DNA of 43,032 nt from Planctomycetaceae bacterium (GTDB lineage: Bacteria > Planctomycetota > Planctomycetia > Pirellulales > Pirellulaceae): positions 1 to 43,032 of the forward strand of contig SKKK01000354.1 of the NCBI GenBank assembly GCA_007121535.1, read 5' to 3'. The translations under genes were made by a program, and so were the position numbers. The notes below the pieces were generated by a model that worked only from the letters and a program-made list of their open reading frames with translations, did no database searches and was not told where the DNA came from. Below, in pieces: positions 9,226-18,313 of the stretch (position 1 is its first letter; each line of letters begins with the position of its first letter).

Positions 9226-9274
9226 GTAGGTTGGGACTCTGTCCCGACCGCGTCGGGTCGGAGACCCAACCTAC
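9226..9274. repeat. REP-like palindrome
   Basis: The outer 10 bases GTAGGTTGGG and CCCAACCTAC are perfectly complementary. Inside, CCCGAC and GTCGG continue the stem. The 49-base element lies in the 327-base gap between the divergent GH51 gene and the next gene. Nothing else is recognisable in that gap. It looks like an interspersed palindromic element rather than a terminator, as no T-run follows. Confidence 0.55.
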
Positions 9275-9322
9275 TTCGGTGACGGTCTTCTCATGGGGGT
9301 GGCCTGACGCTAAAATGTTCGC

Positions 9323-10012
9323 ATGGCATGGCGCATTGCAGACTCAGTGGTGGAAGGCGAGTTGGACAATACCATCAAGGGACGTGTCACGGGCTGGTTG
9401 CGGCTTGTGGGACGTGACGAGTTGGTGCGTTTGGAGCTGCGCGGCAATTGTCGGCCCGATCTGGCCGGATGGCGGTTCCGGATTGTCCGTTTGAAGCCCG
9501 TCCCGACTTGGGCCAAGCCGGTGGATTTGGAGGGATTCGCCAGCGATCAGACCGGCCAGGCGGGGGATATTTTGGCGGACCAGGTTTTGCGTGATTTCGA
9601 TTGCCCGGTCGAGGAGTTGCTCGCCCGCATCCGAGCTGGTGAACCGCCGCCCGAAGAATTGCGGCAGGCCGTGTACTTGGAATGGTACAGCGACCGAAAT
9701 GGACGCGTCGTGATTCAAGACACCCGGTTGGGTGTGGAACGGATCGGACCTCGGGCGTTCGAGCTGACCGAGGAAGATCTGCGGCTTGAGCGGGAGGAGG
9801 GCGAGCGACGCTTGGACGACCTCCGCCGTCAGGGGTACATCGTCGAAGAGACTCCGCTGGGTGTCCATATATACCACGAGGACGATGCGGAAAACCTCGG
9901 GGACGACAGCCTGCAGGCCGAACTCGACCGGGATGCGGCGCGAAGCGAGCGCGAGATCCGGGAGTCGTTGGATGCCCCGCCGGAAGACGACGACGAACGT
10001 TGGGGTCTTTGA
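9323..10012 (+). CDS. Conserved-looking hypothetical protein with acidic tail
   Basis: 229 residues, soluble, not recognised. The first 80 residues look like a beta-rich domain with alternating hydrophobics (GRVTGWLRLVGRDELVRLELRG). The middle contains a short EELRQAVYLEWYSD segment. Residues after about 150 are strongly charged and probably helical or coiled coil (EEDLRLEREEGERRLDDLRRQ). The tail is very acidic, ending in PPEDDDERWGL. No signal peptide or membrane segment is visible. Codon use matches the neighbouring genes, which supports a real gene. ATG 9323 is the first start in a clean frame; no strong ribosome binding site is seen. Context gives no functional clue. Confidence 0.65.
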   Translation: MAWRIADSVVEGELDNTIKGRVTGWLRLVGRDELVRLELRGNCRPDLAGWRFRIVRLKPVPTWAKPVDLEGFASDQTGQAGDILADQVLRDFDCPVEELLARIRAGEPPPEELRQAVYLEWYSDRNGRVVIQDTRLGVERIGPRAFELTEEDLRLEREEGERRLDDLRRQGYIVEETPLGVHIYHEDDAENLGDDSLQAELDRDAARSEREIRESLDAPPEDDDERWGL

Positions 10013-10184
10013 TTGAACGGCAATCGAATCGATAAGCACTCCACAGGCCCGTCCGTAGCTGGAGTCTTCCCAAACCTCGCGACTTTCCCCTAACAAGAGG
10101 GGGCTGTCTGGCGAAGAACGTTCATTCTGCTAAAATCCGTCCTCCGGCATGGACACGACTTCATCTATCGCAAGGGACATCCAC

Positions 10185-11489
10185 ATGGATTCTGCAGAGT
10201 TTGTACTTCACGGGTTGGGCAGCAAGGCGCTTCACGCGGGCCAGCATCCGGATCCGAGCACCGGGTCGCGAGCGACGCCGATCCACCAGACGACCAGCTA
10301 CTGTTTCCGCGACACGCAGCACGCGGCCGATCTGTTCGCCTTGAAGGAGATGGGTTGGATCTACACGCGTTTGATGAACCCCACCACGGATGTGTTCGAG
10401 CAGCGGATGGCGGCGTTGGAAGGCGGGATCGGGGCGCTGGGCGTGTCCAGCGGCCAACAGGCCATCACCGTTTCGCTGCTAAACCTGACGCACAGCGGTC
10501 AGCATCTGTTGAGTGCCAAAGCCTTGTACGGGGGCACGCTGACCTTGTTCGGCCAGACGTTCAAGCGATTGGGCATCGATGTCACCTTTGTGGATGCCAC
10601 GAATCTGGACGAGATCCGACGGGCGATCCGCCCGGAGACTCGGGCGCTTTACATCGAATCCTTGGCGAATCCCAAGAACGACGTGCTGGACTACGAAGCC
10701 ATCGCCGATTTGGCGCATCAGCACGGTCTACCCGTCGTTTGCGACAATACGGTGTTGACACCGATCGTCTTTCGCCCCTTCGAATATGGCATCGATATCT
10801 GCGTGTACAGTGCCACCAAGTTCGTCGGGGGCCACGGGACCAGCATCGGGGGCTGCATTATCGACAGCGGCAATTTCGATTGGACGAAAGACGCCGACCG
10901 CTGGCCCCAGTTCACTCAGCCGGACCCGTCGTATCACGGTGCGGTGTTCCACGAAGCGGTCGGCCAGTTGTGCTATATCATCACCTGCCGGACTCACTGG
11001 CTGCGCGACCTGGGGGGAGCGTTGAGTCCCTTCAATGCGTTTCTGTTCTTGCAGGGCCTCGAGACGCTGCACCTGCGGATGCCGCGCCACTGTGAGAACG
11101 CCCGGGCCGTGGCCGAATTCCTGGAAGCTCATCCGCTGGTTCGCTGGGTGAATTATCCGGGATTGAGTTCGCATCCGCACTACGATTTGGCGCGGCGCTA
11201 CATGCCGATGGGGCCGGGCGCGATCCTGGGGTTCGGTATCGAAGGAGGCCGCGAGGCGGGTCGACGCTTCATCGAATCGGTGAAGATGTGTTCGCATCTG
11301 GCCAACGTCGGGGACGCCAAGACCCTGGTGATCCACCCGGCCACGACGACGCACAGCCAACAGACGGACGAAGAGCTGCAAGCGGCGGGGATCACGGACG
11401 ACTACATCCGCGTCAGCGTGGGACTGGAGGACATCGAGGATATCCGAGCGGACCTGGACCAGGCGCTGCAGGCCTCCCAGGCATCCTAG
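10185..11489 (+). CDS. metY: PLP-dependent O-acetylhomoserine sulfhydrylase-like enzyme
   Basis: 434 residues of the Cys/Met metabolism PLP family. Visible motifs are ATPIHQTTSYCF near the N-terminus, YTRLMNPTTDVFE, the VCDNT aspartate strand, and the Schiff-base lysine K212 in VYSATKFVGGHG. The GxGAxLxF-type active-site loop near the C-terminus is present as GPGAILGFGIE. The enzyme is expected to make homocysteine from O-acetylhomoserine and sulfide. The next gene makes O-acetylhomoserine, 35 bases downstream, which strongly supports this role over cystathionine synthesis. ATG 10185 is preferred over 10149 because AAGGGA precedes it at 10172-10177. No SAM riboswitch was recognised in the 170 bases upstream. 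Confidence 0.88.
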   Translation: MDSAEFVLHGLGSKALHAGQHPDPSTGSRATPIHQTTSYCFRDTQHAADLFALKEMGWIYTRLMNPTTDVFEQRMAALEGGIGALGVSSGQQAITVSLLNLTHSGQHLLSAKALYGGTLTLFGQTFKRLGIDVTFVDATNLDEIRRAIRPETRALYIESLANPKNDVLDYEAIADLAHQHGLPVVCDNTVLTPIVFRPFEYGIDICVYSATKFVGGHGTSIGGCIIDSGNFDWTKDADRWPQFTQPDPSYHGAVFHEAVGQLCYIITCRTHWLRDLGGALSPFNAFLFLQGLETLHLRMPRHCENARAVAEFLEAHPLVRWVNYPGLSSHPHYDLARRYMPMGPGAILGFGIEGGREAGRRFIESVKMCSHLANVGDAKTLVIHPATTTHSQQTDEELQAAGITDDYIRVSVGLEDIEDIRADLDQALQASQAS

Positions 11490-11524
11490 CGACCTCGATC
11501 CCCTGCAAAGGATACGCTTTCGCC

Positions 11525-13333
11525 ATGGCAAACGACGAATTCGACAGCAGTGACAGCGTGCGTACGGGCCGTCCTTTGGCCCACGCTCGAACGTTGACCT
11601 TTCCCGGGCCTTGGACGTTGGAGTGTGGTGGCCGATTGCCCGAAGTGACGGTCGCCTTCGAGACGTACGGGGCCTTGAATGCCGATCGCAGCAATGCGGT
11701 GTTGATCTGCCATGCGCTGTCCGGCGATTCCCACGTCGCGCGGCACCACGATCAGGATGACCCGGGATGGTGGGATATCGCCGTCGGACCTGGCAAGGCG
11801 ATCGACACCGATCGGTACTTCGTGATCTGTCCCAACGTGCTGGGAGGGTGCCGCGGGTCGACGGGGCCCAACAGCATCCATCCCGAGACGGGGCAGCCGT
11901 ATGGCCCTGCTTTCCCGCTGATTACCATCGGCGACATCGTGAACGTGCAACAACGGCTGATCGCCGCTTTGGGGATCGATCGGTTGCTGGCGGTGATCGG
12001 TGGATCGTTGGGCGGGCACATGGCGTTGACCTGGGCGACCCGCTTCCCGGATCAGGTGGCGGGCACGGTGGCCATCGCGACCAGCCCGAGGCTGACCAGC
12101 CAAGCTCTGGCGTTCGACGTCGTCGGACGCAATGCGATCATGCAGGATACCGGGTACCAGTCAGGCCGGTACTACGATCAGGAACCCGGGCCGCGAGTCG
12201 GACTGGCGATCGCGCGCATGCTGGGACACATCACCTACCTGTCGCGCGAAGCGATGATGGAAAAGTTCGATTCCGATCGCTTGCGCCCGCGCGACGTGGC
12301 CACCCAATTCGAAACCAAGTTTTCGGTCGGATCGTACCTGGCGTACCAGGGCGATCGGTTCGGTGAACGGTTCGATGCCAACAGCTACATCACCCTGTCG
12401 ATGGCCATGGATCTGTTTGACATGGGCGCTACGAAGGACCAGTTGGTCAGTTCGATTCGCTCGGCTCGTAGCCGCTGGCTGGTGATCAGCTATACCAGCG
12501 ACTGGTTGTTCCCGCCTTTTCAATCCCAGGAGATCGTCGACGCTCTACTCGGCACCAACCAGAGCGTCAGCTACTGCAATGTAGTCAGCTCCTGCGGACA
12601 CGACGCCTTTCTGTTGCCGAACGAATTGGAGACCTACGGCGGATTGATCTCCGGGTTCCTGGCGAATCTGAACGGCACGACCGGGGATTCCAACGTTTTG
12701 GGCTCTCATGGACCGCACAACCCTACCAGCATTTTCCACAATCCGCAGCGGCTGGATTACCATACGATGGCGGACTTGATCCCCGAGGGGGCCAGCGTAT
12801 TGGACTTGGGGTGTGGCAACGGCGGCTTGCTGGCGCTGCTGCGGAGTCGGGGCCATCGGCGGCTGATGGGGATCGAACTGGACGAAGCGGCCGTGGTGAA
12901 TTGTGTGCGGCGAGGCCTGGATGTGGTCCAAGCCGACTTGAACCATGGCTTGGCGAACTACGCAGACGGCCAATTCGACGTGGTCGTGCTGTCGCAGACG
13001 TTGCAAACCGTGATCGACGTGCGAACGGTGATCCGAGAGATGTTGCGAGTCGGCAGGCGAGGGGTGGTCAGCTTTCCGAATCTGGGCTACTTCAAACTGC
13101 GCGAACAATTGGCCCAGCACGGTCGCGCTCCGTTGGTCGCCTTGGGGGGCGGCAGCCGCTGGTACGAGACGCATAACGTGCGGTTCTTGACCATCGCGGA
13201 CTTCGAAGAGTTTTGCCGAGACCACGCGATCACGATCCACGAACAGGTGGCGTTGGACACAGAGAACGGGCGACGCATCACCGACGATCCCAACCTGAAC
13301 GCCGACCTGGCAATCGTCATGCTCAGCCGGTGA
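11525..13333 (+). CDS. metXW: Homoserine O-acetyltransferase MetX fused to MetW
   Basis: 602 residues in one frame. Residues 1-385 are MetX, an alpha/beta-hydrolase: the oxyanion segment CHALSGDSH (63-71), the nucleophile S161 in GGSLGGHMALTW, and the triad residues D326 (YTSDWLFP) and H359 (CGHDAF). Residues about 406-602 are MetW, a SAM-methyltransferase-like protein (VLDLGCGNGGLLALL at 425-439, then VVSFPNLGYF and RFLTIADFEEFC). In many bacteria these are two adjacent genes; MetW is thought to assist MetX. The fusion fixes a 1:1 ratio. It follows the sulfhydrylase gene by 35 bases, forming a homocysteine-synthesis operon. ATG 11525 fits the family N-terminus. Confidence 0.92.
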   Translation: MANDEFDSSDSVRTGRPLAHARTLTFPGPWTLECGGRLPEVTVAFETYGALNADRSNAVLICHALSGDSHVARHHDQDDPGWWDIAVGPGKAIDTDRYFVICPNVLGGCRGSTGPNSIHPETGQPYGPAFPLITIGDIVNVQQRLIAALGIDRLLAVIGGSLGGHMALTWATRFPDQVAGTVAIATSPRLTSQALAFDVVGRNAIMQDTGYQSGRYYDQEPGPRVGLAIARMLGHITYLSREAMMEKFDSDRLRPRDVATQFETKFSVGSYLAYQGDRFGERFDANSYITLSMAMDLFDMGATKDQLVSSIRSARSRWLVISYTSDWLFPPFQSQEIVDALLGTNQSVSYCNVVSSCGHDAFLLPNELETYGGLISGFLANLNGTTGDSNVLGSHGPHNPTSIFHNPQRLDYHTMADLIPEGASVLDLGCGNGGLLALLRSRGHRRLMGIELDEAAVVNCVRRGLDVVQADLNHGLANYADGQFDVVVLSQTLQTVIDVRTVIREMLRVGRRGVVSFPNLGYFKLREQLAQHGRAPLVALGGGSRWYETHNVRFLTIADFEEFCRDHAITIHEQVALDTENGRRITDDPNLNADLAIVMLSR

Positions 13334-13364
13334 TGCCGATGGCTCGACCGTCCAAACGTGTTGT

Positions 13365-13426
13365 AAATTTCCCCCGCTGGAACTTCGATGAATGGCGGTG
13401 GAAATTTCGCATCAACGCGCTATAAT
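13365..13426 (+). promoter_or_regulatory. Hairpin and TATAAT promoter before the PSCyt/DUF1553 gene
   Basis: A near-perfect 13-base inverted repeat (AAATTTCCCCCGC at 13365-13377 and GCGGTGGAAATTT at 13395-13407) lies just ahead of a consensus -10 box TATAAT at 13421-13426. No T-run follows the hairpin, so an operator role is as likely as termination of metXW. The -35 region is weak (TGGAAA at 13399-13404, inside the right arm). Confidence 0.4.
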
Positions 13427-13484
13427 GGGAGCACAAGACATACTACCCCAATTTACCTGAGATCTGTATCCGAAGGGGAAGGGC

Positions 13485-16448
13485 ATGCGATCACTGACTC
13501 GTTCAAGGGGACTCTGGTTCATCAATTTTGGTGTGGCTATCATCGCAGTCATCAGCATGACGCACCAATCTGCCGCCAACGAAGAGACCATCGACTACAA
13601 CCGCGATATCAGACCCATCTTATCGAATTCGTGCTATGCCTGTCACGGTCCAGACACGGAGGATCAGAGGGGGGGGTTGCGTTTGGATCTCCGCGAGTCC
13701 GCGGTGGACCAATCCGGTGTCATCGTGCCGGGGCATCCTGAAGATAGCCGGTTGATGGGTCGGATCACCAGCGACATGACGTTCCTGAAGATGCCGCCAC
13801 CGGATTCGAATCGTCCGGAGCTGACGGAGGCCCAAATCGATTTGATTCGGCGTTGGATCGCCGAAGGGGCTGAGTTCGACGAGCATTGGGCTTACACGGA
13901 ATTGTCGCGACCTGCCGTGCCCGAGGTGAGCGATGATCGCTGGGTTCGCAATCCGATCGATGCCTTCATCGCCGCGCGGCTACAGCAGGCGGGTGTCGAG
14001 CCGGCGGACGAGGCGGATCGTCGGACTCTGATCCGCCGACTGGCATTCGATCTGACCGGGATGCCTCCGGATCCGGAGCAGGTGGACGCCTTTCTGGCCG
14101 ATTCGTCCGAGGACGCGTACTCGCGTCTGGTCGAACACTTTTTGTCGGACCCGCGTTACGGCGAGCGGATGGCGCAGTATTGGCTGGACCTGGTCCGTTA
14201 CGCTGATTCGATCGGGTATCATAGCGACAATCCGCGCGAGGTCAGCATGTATCGGGATTACGTGATCCGCGCGTTCAATGACAACCTGCCGTTCGATCGA
14301 TTCACGATCGAGCAGATCGCCGGGGACCTGCTGCCAGACGCCGGTTGGGAGCAGTTGGTGGCCTCGGGTTACAACATGTTGTTACAGACGACGGAGGAAG
14401 GCGGGGCTCAACCGAAAGAGTACGAAGCCAAGTATGCGGCGGATCGGGTTCGCAATGTATCGGATGTCTGGATGGGGGTCACCCTGGCCTGTGCGGAATG
14501 CCATCACCACAAGTATGACCCGTTCACGATCGAAGACTTCTACAGCATGGCGGCCTTCTTCGCCGACATCCGGGAGCCGGCGGTCGGTCGCCGGCCGCAA
14601 ACGCCCGTGCTGACCCCCGAGCTGGAATCGAAGCAGCGGGAATTGGAAGCGGCGGTGGCCGAGGCCCAGCAGGTGCTGGATTCTCCGACTCCCGAATGGC
14701 TCGCGGCCCAAGCCGATTGGGAGACGGCCATGCGCGAGGACGGTTTTGCCGAACCGGAGTTGGGAACCTGGCATTCGATCGGACCGTTTACGGCGTCCAG
14801 TTTCGAGGAAGCTCATGAGACCTCGTTCGGCCCGGAACAGGAGCTGGACCTGAAGAAGACGTATCGTGACGGTCAACTCAAATGGCAAGCTCAAGCGGAT
14901 TGGAAGGATGGCCAGCCGATCTCGTTGACCGGACAGAATGCGGCCACCTACCTGACGCGGACGATCGTTGTCGACCAAGCGCAGCGTCTTCCGCTTCGGT
15001 TGGGCAGCGACGACAGCATCCAAGTCTGGGTCAACGGGCAGCGGGTGCTCGAACACAAGGTCCGGCGGGCGGTCGCGCCGGACCAGGAGCGTCTGACGAT
15101 CGATTTACAGGCCGGCGAGAATCAATTGCTGATCAAGATCACCAACGCGGGCGGCGACAAGGGCTTCTATTTCGCCGTGGCCGATGGAGGCTTACCCGCC
15201 GAAATCGCCAGCATCCTACAGACCGAGGACGACCAGCGGGACGATGCGCAGCGGGCGGCGTTGTGGGAGTATTATCGCAGCGTCGCACCGGAATTGGACC
15301 AGGCTCGGCAGCGTCTGGCGGACGCTCAACAGACGCGGGAAACGTTCAACAACAACCTGCCCGTATCCTTGGTGCCCAGGACCGGCCCGCCTCGTACGAC
15401 TCGCGTCCTGCCGCGCGGCGACTGGCTGGACGATTCCGGAGCCGTGGTCGAACCGGCGATTCCCGACGTTTTGGGCACGTTGAATACCAACGACCGGCGG
15501 CCCAATCGATTGGACTTGGCCCATTGGTTGGTCGCCCCCGATAATCCCCTGGTGGCTCGCACCATGGTCAACCGGCTGTGGATGCTGTTGTTCGGAGCCG
15601 GTTTGTCCCGCACGGTCGAGGATTTGGGAGCGCAGGGAGAACTGCCAACGCACCCCGATCTGCTCGATTGGCTGGCCAGCGAGTACATCGACAGCGGCTG
15701 GGACACCAAGCATCTGATCCGGCTGATGGTCCACAGTGCCGCGTATCGGCAGAGTTCGCTGGCCGACGAGTCGTTACGGAAGCGGGACGCGGAAAATCGC
15801 TTGTTGGCTCGACAGGCTCGATTTCGCTTGGACGCCGAAATGGTGCGAGATTCGATGCTGGCGATCAGCGGCTTGCTGGTCGAACAGCAGGGCGGTCCCA
15901 GCGTCAAGCCGTATCAACCGGCCGGATACTGGGCGCATCTGAACTTCCCGAGTCGCGAGTGGACCAACGATACGGGAGTGAGCCTTTACCGTCGAGGTTT
16001 GTACACGCATTGGCAGCGGACGTTCTTGCATCCCAGCCTGCTGGCGTTCGATGCGCCCAGCCGTGAAGAGTGTACGGCCCGACGGCCCCGATCCAATACG
16101 CCTCAGCAAGCTTTGGTGTTGTTGAACGACCCGACCTACGTCGAAGCGGCTCGTGTTTTCGCCGAGCGAATTCTTCGCGAGGGCGGCGCCGACGACGACA
16201 ACCAACGCTTGGATTTCGCCTTTCGTCATGCGCTGAATCGAACACCGTCCAGCGAAGAACGCCAGGTGCTGTCCGACTTGCAAGGCCGGCACCTTCAGGA
16301 ATTCCGGCAGGATCTGCCGTCGGCAAAGGCACTGTTGAGTGTTGGCGATTGGCTGCGAGATGAAGACCTCGATCCCGCCGAATTGGCTTCGTGGACCTCC
16401 GTGGCCCGCGTGCTGTTGAATCTGCCCGAGACCATTTTCCGTTATTGA
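13485..16448 (+). CDS. Secreted PSCyt1-DUF1549-DUF1553 protein (planctomycete cytochrome-like)
   Basis: 987 residues. An N-terminal hydrophobic export signal (about 10-31) precedes a heme-type motif C50-YA-CH in the PSCyt1 domain. DUF1549 (PSCyt2) follows, roughly residues 150-360, and ends with a second CxxCH at C336 (CAECHHHKYDP). A middle segment, about 430-570, has a beta-rich galactose-binding or PA14-like look (LGSDDSIQVWVNGQRV, GENQLLIKI). A short coiled stretch then leads to DUF1553 (PSD1), about 670-960 (NRLDLAHWL, TMVNRLWMLLFG). The family is nearly restricted to planctomycetes and relatives. Its biochemical role is not established; polysaccharide-linked oxidation is suspected. The DUF1501 gene follows by 14 bases. 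Confidence 0.92.
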   Translation: MRSLTRSRGLWFINFGVAIIAVISMTHQSAANEETIDYNRDIRPILSNSCYACHGPDTEDQRGGLRLDLRESAVDQSGVIVPGHPEDSRLMGRITSDMTFLKMPPPDSNRPELTEAQIDLIRRWIAEGAEFDEHWAYTELSRPAVPEVSDDRWVRNPIDAFIAARLQQAGVEPADEADRRTLIRRLAFDLTGMPPDPEQVDAFLADSSEDAYSRLVEHFLSDPRYGERMAQYWLDLVRYADSIGYHSDNPREVSMYRDYVIRAFNDNLPFDRFTIEQIAGDLLPDAGWEQLVASGYNMLLQTTEEGGAQPKEYEAKYAADRVRNVSDVWMGVTLACAECHHHKYDPFTIEDFYSMAAFFADIREPAVGRRPQTPVLTPELESKQRELEAAVAEAQQVLDSPTPEWLAAQADWETAMREDGFAEPELGTWHSIGPFTASSFEEAHETSFGPEQELDLKKTYRDGQLKWQAQADWKDGQPISLTGQNAATYLTRTIVVDQAQRLPLRLGSDDSIQVWVNGQRVLEHKVRRAVAPDQERLTIDLQAGENQLLIKITNAGGDKGFYFAVADGGLPAEIASILQTEDDQRDDAQRAALWEYYRSVAPELDQARQRLADAQQTRETFNNNLPVSLVPRTGPPRTTRVLPRGDWLDDSGAVVEPAIPDVLGTLNTNDRRPNRLDLAHWLVAPDNPLVARTMVNRLWMLLFGAGLSRTVEDLGAQGELPTHPDLLDWLASEYIDSGWDTKHLIRLMVHSAAYRQSSLADESLRKRDAENRLLARQARFRLDAEMVRDSMLAISGLLVEQQGGPSVKPYQPAGYWAHLNFPSREWTNDTGVSLYRRGLYTHWQRTFLHPSLLAFDAPSREECTARRPRSNTPQQALVLLNDPTYVEAARVFAERILREGGADDDNQRLDFAFRHALNRTPSSEERQVLSDLQGRHLQEFRQDLPSAKALLSVGDWLRDEDLDPAELASWTSVARVLLNLPETIFRY

Positions 16449-16462
16449 TAGAAAGCTGTGCC

Positions 16463-17896
16463 ATGAACCTTTTTCATCAACCGGGTTGGTTGCAACATCG
16501 TCGTGATTTTTTGGGCGCCGCCTCGCAAGGACTGGGCGCCGCAGCGTTGGCGACGCTGTTCAACCCGCAACTATGGGCGTCCACCACCGATCCCGAGAAA
16601 CATCCCTGGCCCGCAGCCCTCTCGACGCTGCACTACACGCCTCGCGCCAAATCCGTGATCTTCCTGTGCATGGCCGGTGGCCCGTCGCACCTGGAGACCC
16701 TGGATCACAAGCCCAAGTTGGCAGAAATGGACGGCCAGCCCATGCCGGCCTCGTTGACCGAAGGCCAACCGATCGCTCAGTTGCAGAACCGCGAATTGAG
16801 GTGCATGGCCCCCCAGCATCCGTTCAAGCGATGGGGGGAATCCGGACAGGAGATGTGTAAGGCGTTCCCGCACATCGGCTCGATCGCCGACGACATCTGC
16901 ATCGTTCGATCGATGCAAACCGAAGCCATCAATCATGATCCGGCGCATACCTTCATGAACACCGGCACCACGATTTCCGGTCGACCCAGCATGGGATCGT
17001 GGTTGCTGTACGGTTTGGGCAGCGAATGCGACGACCTGCCCGGCTTCGTCGTCATGACCTCGGTGGGCGGCGGTCAGAACCAACCGATCGCGTCCCGCCA
17101 ATGGCACAGCGGATTCCTGCCCAGCCGCTACCAGGGCGTTCCCTTTCACGCGCAGGGCGACCCGGTGCTGTATGTGCGCTCGCCTCGCGGAGTCAGCGAT
17201 TCGCAACAGCGGGATGTCGTCGACACGGTGCAGCAGTTGAGTCGCTGGCACGGCCAGGCGGTCGAGCATCCCGAGATCGCCGCGCGCATCAGTCAGTACG
17301 AAATGGCTTTTCGTATGCAGACCAGCGTACCTGATCTGATGGATCTTTCGGATGAGCCTGAGCACGTGCTCGATATGTATGGCACTCGTGGCGGCGATGG
17401 TTCGTTCGCCTCGAACTGTCTGTTAGCCCGCCGACTGGTGCAACGCGGCGTACGTTTCGTCCAGTTGTATCATCGCGGCTGGGACCATCACGGCAACGTC
17501 AAGGGCGGCATCGAAGTGGTTTCGAGGTTGGTCGATCAAGGCACGGCAGCCCTGATCAAGGATTTGAAGCAGCAAGGCATGCTGGACGACACCCTGGTGA
17601 TCTGGGGCGGCGAATTCGGTCGAACCCCCATGGCTCAAGGCACCGGCCGCGACCATCACATCCGCGGTTTTTCCTTGTGGATGGCCGGTGGCGGCATCCA
17701 ACCCGGCATCACCTACGGAGCGACCGACGAACTCGGCTACAACGCCATCGAAGACCCGATACACGTCCACGACTTGCACGCCACCATCCTGTACCTGATG
17801 GGCATCGACCACACCCGGCTGACCGTCCGGCATCAAGGCCGCGACTTCCGCCTGACCGACGTCTTCGGCCACGTCGTCCATGACATCATCGCCTAG
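16463..17896 (+). CDS. DUF1501 protein, Tat-exported
   Basis: 477 residues. The N-terminus carries a twin-arginine-type signal (HRRDFLGAASQGLGAAALATLF), so export in folded form is likely. The body shows DUF1501 landmarks: SVIFLCMAGGPSHLETLDHKP, EAINHDPAHTFMNTG, GWDHHG and GGEFGRTPM, which resemble metal-binding positions of the alkaline-phosphatase/sulfatase superfamily. DUF1501 genes are regularly paired with PSCyt/DUF1553 genes, as here with 14 bases between them. A second pair lies inverted at 28-33 kb. The 3' end of this gene is repeated as a decayed fragment at 24.55-24.68 kb. Function is inferred as periplasmic hydrolase-like; no substrate is known. Confidence 0.92.
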   Translation: MNLFHQPGWLQHRRDFLGAASQGLGAAALATLFNPQLWASTTDPEKHPWPAALSTLHYTPRAKSVIFLCMAGGPSHLETLDHKPKLAEMDGQPMPASLTEGQPIAQLQNRELRCMAPQHPFKRWGESGQEMCKAFPHIGSIADDICIVRSMQTEAINHDPAHTFMNTGTTISGRPSMGSWLLYGLGSECDDLPGFVVMTSVGGGQNQPIASRQWHSGFLPSRYQGVPFHAQGDPVLYVRSPRGVSDSQQRDVVDTVQQLSRWHGQAVEHPEIAARISQYEMAFRMQTSVPDLMDLSDEPEHVLDMYGTRGGDGSFASNCLLARRLVQRGVRFVQLYHRGWDHHGNVKGGIEVVSRLVDQGTAALIKDLKQQGMLDDTLVIWGGEFGRTPMAQGTGRDHHIRGFSLWMAGGGIQPGITYGATDELGYNAIEDPIHVHDLHATILYLMGIDHTRLTVRHQGRDFRLTDVFGHVVHDIIA

Positions 17897-17923
17897 GTTT
17901 CGATGGTGCAAAGAGGCTCATCC

Positions 17924-18013
17924 GTGCCACGGCTTTGCCCTCCGTGCTACTCCGAAATTTCAGCCAACTGGCGGCAAATGGCCAGCCGGTGGTATGATGA
18001 TGGGCGTCTGACG
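17924..18013 (+). promoter_or_regulatory. Leader/promoter of the Rpn-like gene, first half (before MITE insertion)
   Basis: This stretch is nearly identical to 25995-26084. It contains a small hairpin (CTGGC...GCCAG) and a -10-like TATGAT at 17993-17998. The last nine bases, CGTCTGACG (18005-18013), are repeated at 18314-18322 on the far side of the 300-base insertion. The second half of the leader resumes at 18314 and leads to the start codon at 18363. That the conserved block is a promoter is inferred from its position ahead of both gene copies. Confidence 0.5.
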
Positions 18014-18313
18014 TGGCGTGTTCGATTTGTGCTTGTCAAGGCCAATGTCCTTGATCCCGCTTTTGTTCTGAGTAGAACGTCCCAGCGGGAGAGTCAAGGC
18101 GCTTTGGAGTGCGGTGGCTTGACGCCGCTTTCCTTTCGCGTCAGCTCTGGATTTTGCACGAAGACTGTTGGAAAAGCGGAGAGAAAGAAAGGCACAGCCA
18201 AAGCGGCGTCAAGCCACCGCACTCCAAAAAAGGGGCCCGGCCTGTGGGAATTAAAAATCGTCACGTTTCAGGCACCCAAGACTGTGCGAAAACGGTACAA
18301 ATTGAACACGCCA
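18014..18313. mobile_element. 300-bp MITE with 9-bp target duplication
   Basis: The ends are inverted repeats of about 19 bases with two mismatches: TGGCGTGTTCGATTTGTGC at the left, and a right end whose complement begins TGGCGTGTTCAATTTGTAC. Direct repeats CGTCTGACG flank it exactly (18005-18013, 18314-18322). The related leader at 26076-26084 has one copy of this nonamer and no insert, which shows the empty site. No transposase is encoded, so it is non-autonomous. The insertion moves the conserved promoter-like block 300 bases away from the Rpn-like gene. Confidence 0.85.
18103..18228. repeat. Long palindrome inside the MITE
   Basis: Two perfect 29-base inverted arms, 18103-18131 and 18200-18228, enclose a 68-base loop. 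Each arm begins or ends with TTTGGAGTGCGGTGG or its complement. The structure is much stronger than the outer MITE ends and may be a separate REP-type element nested in the MITE, or its functional hairpin. RNA or DNA from this region could form a very stable cruciform. Confidence 0.85.

Noticed and set aside
9010-9282. 90-codon frame in the gap before 9323
   Set aside because: It reads through the palindrome at 9226-9274 and shows no coding signature.
9965-10185. Considered a SAM riboswitch ahead of the methionine genes
   Set aside because: No recognisable SAM-I/SAM-II core or terminator hairpin was found in this gap by eye.
18103-18228. Palindrome considered as a rho-independent terminator for DUF1501
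   Set aside because: The loop is 68 bases and there is no T-run; it lies within a transposed element with target duplication.
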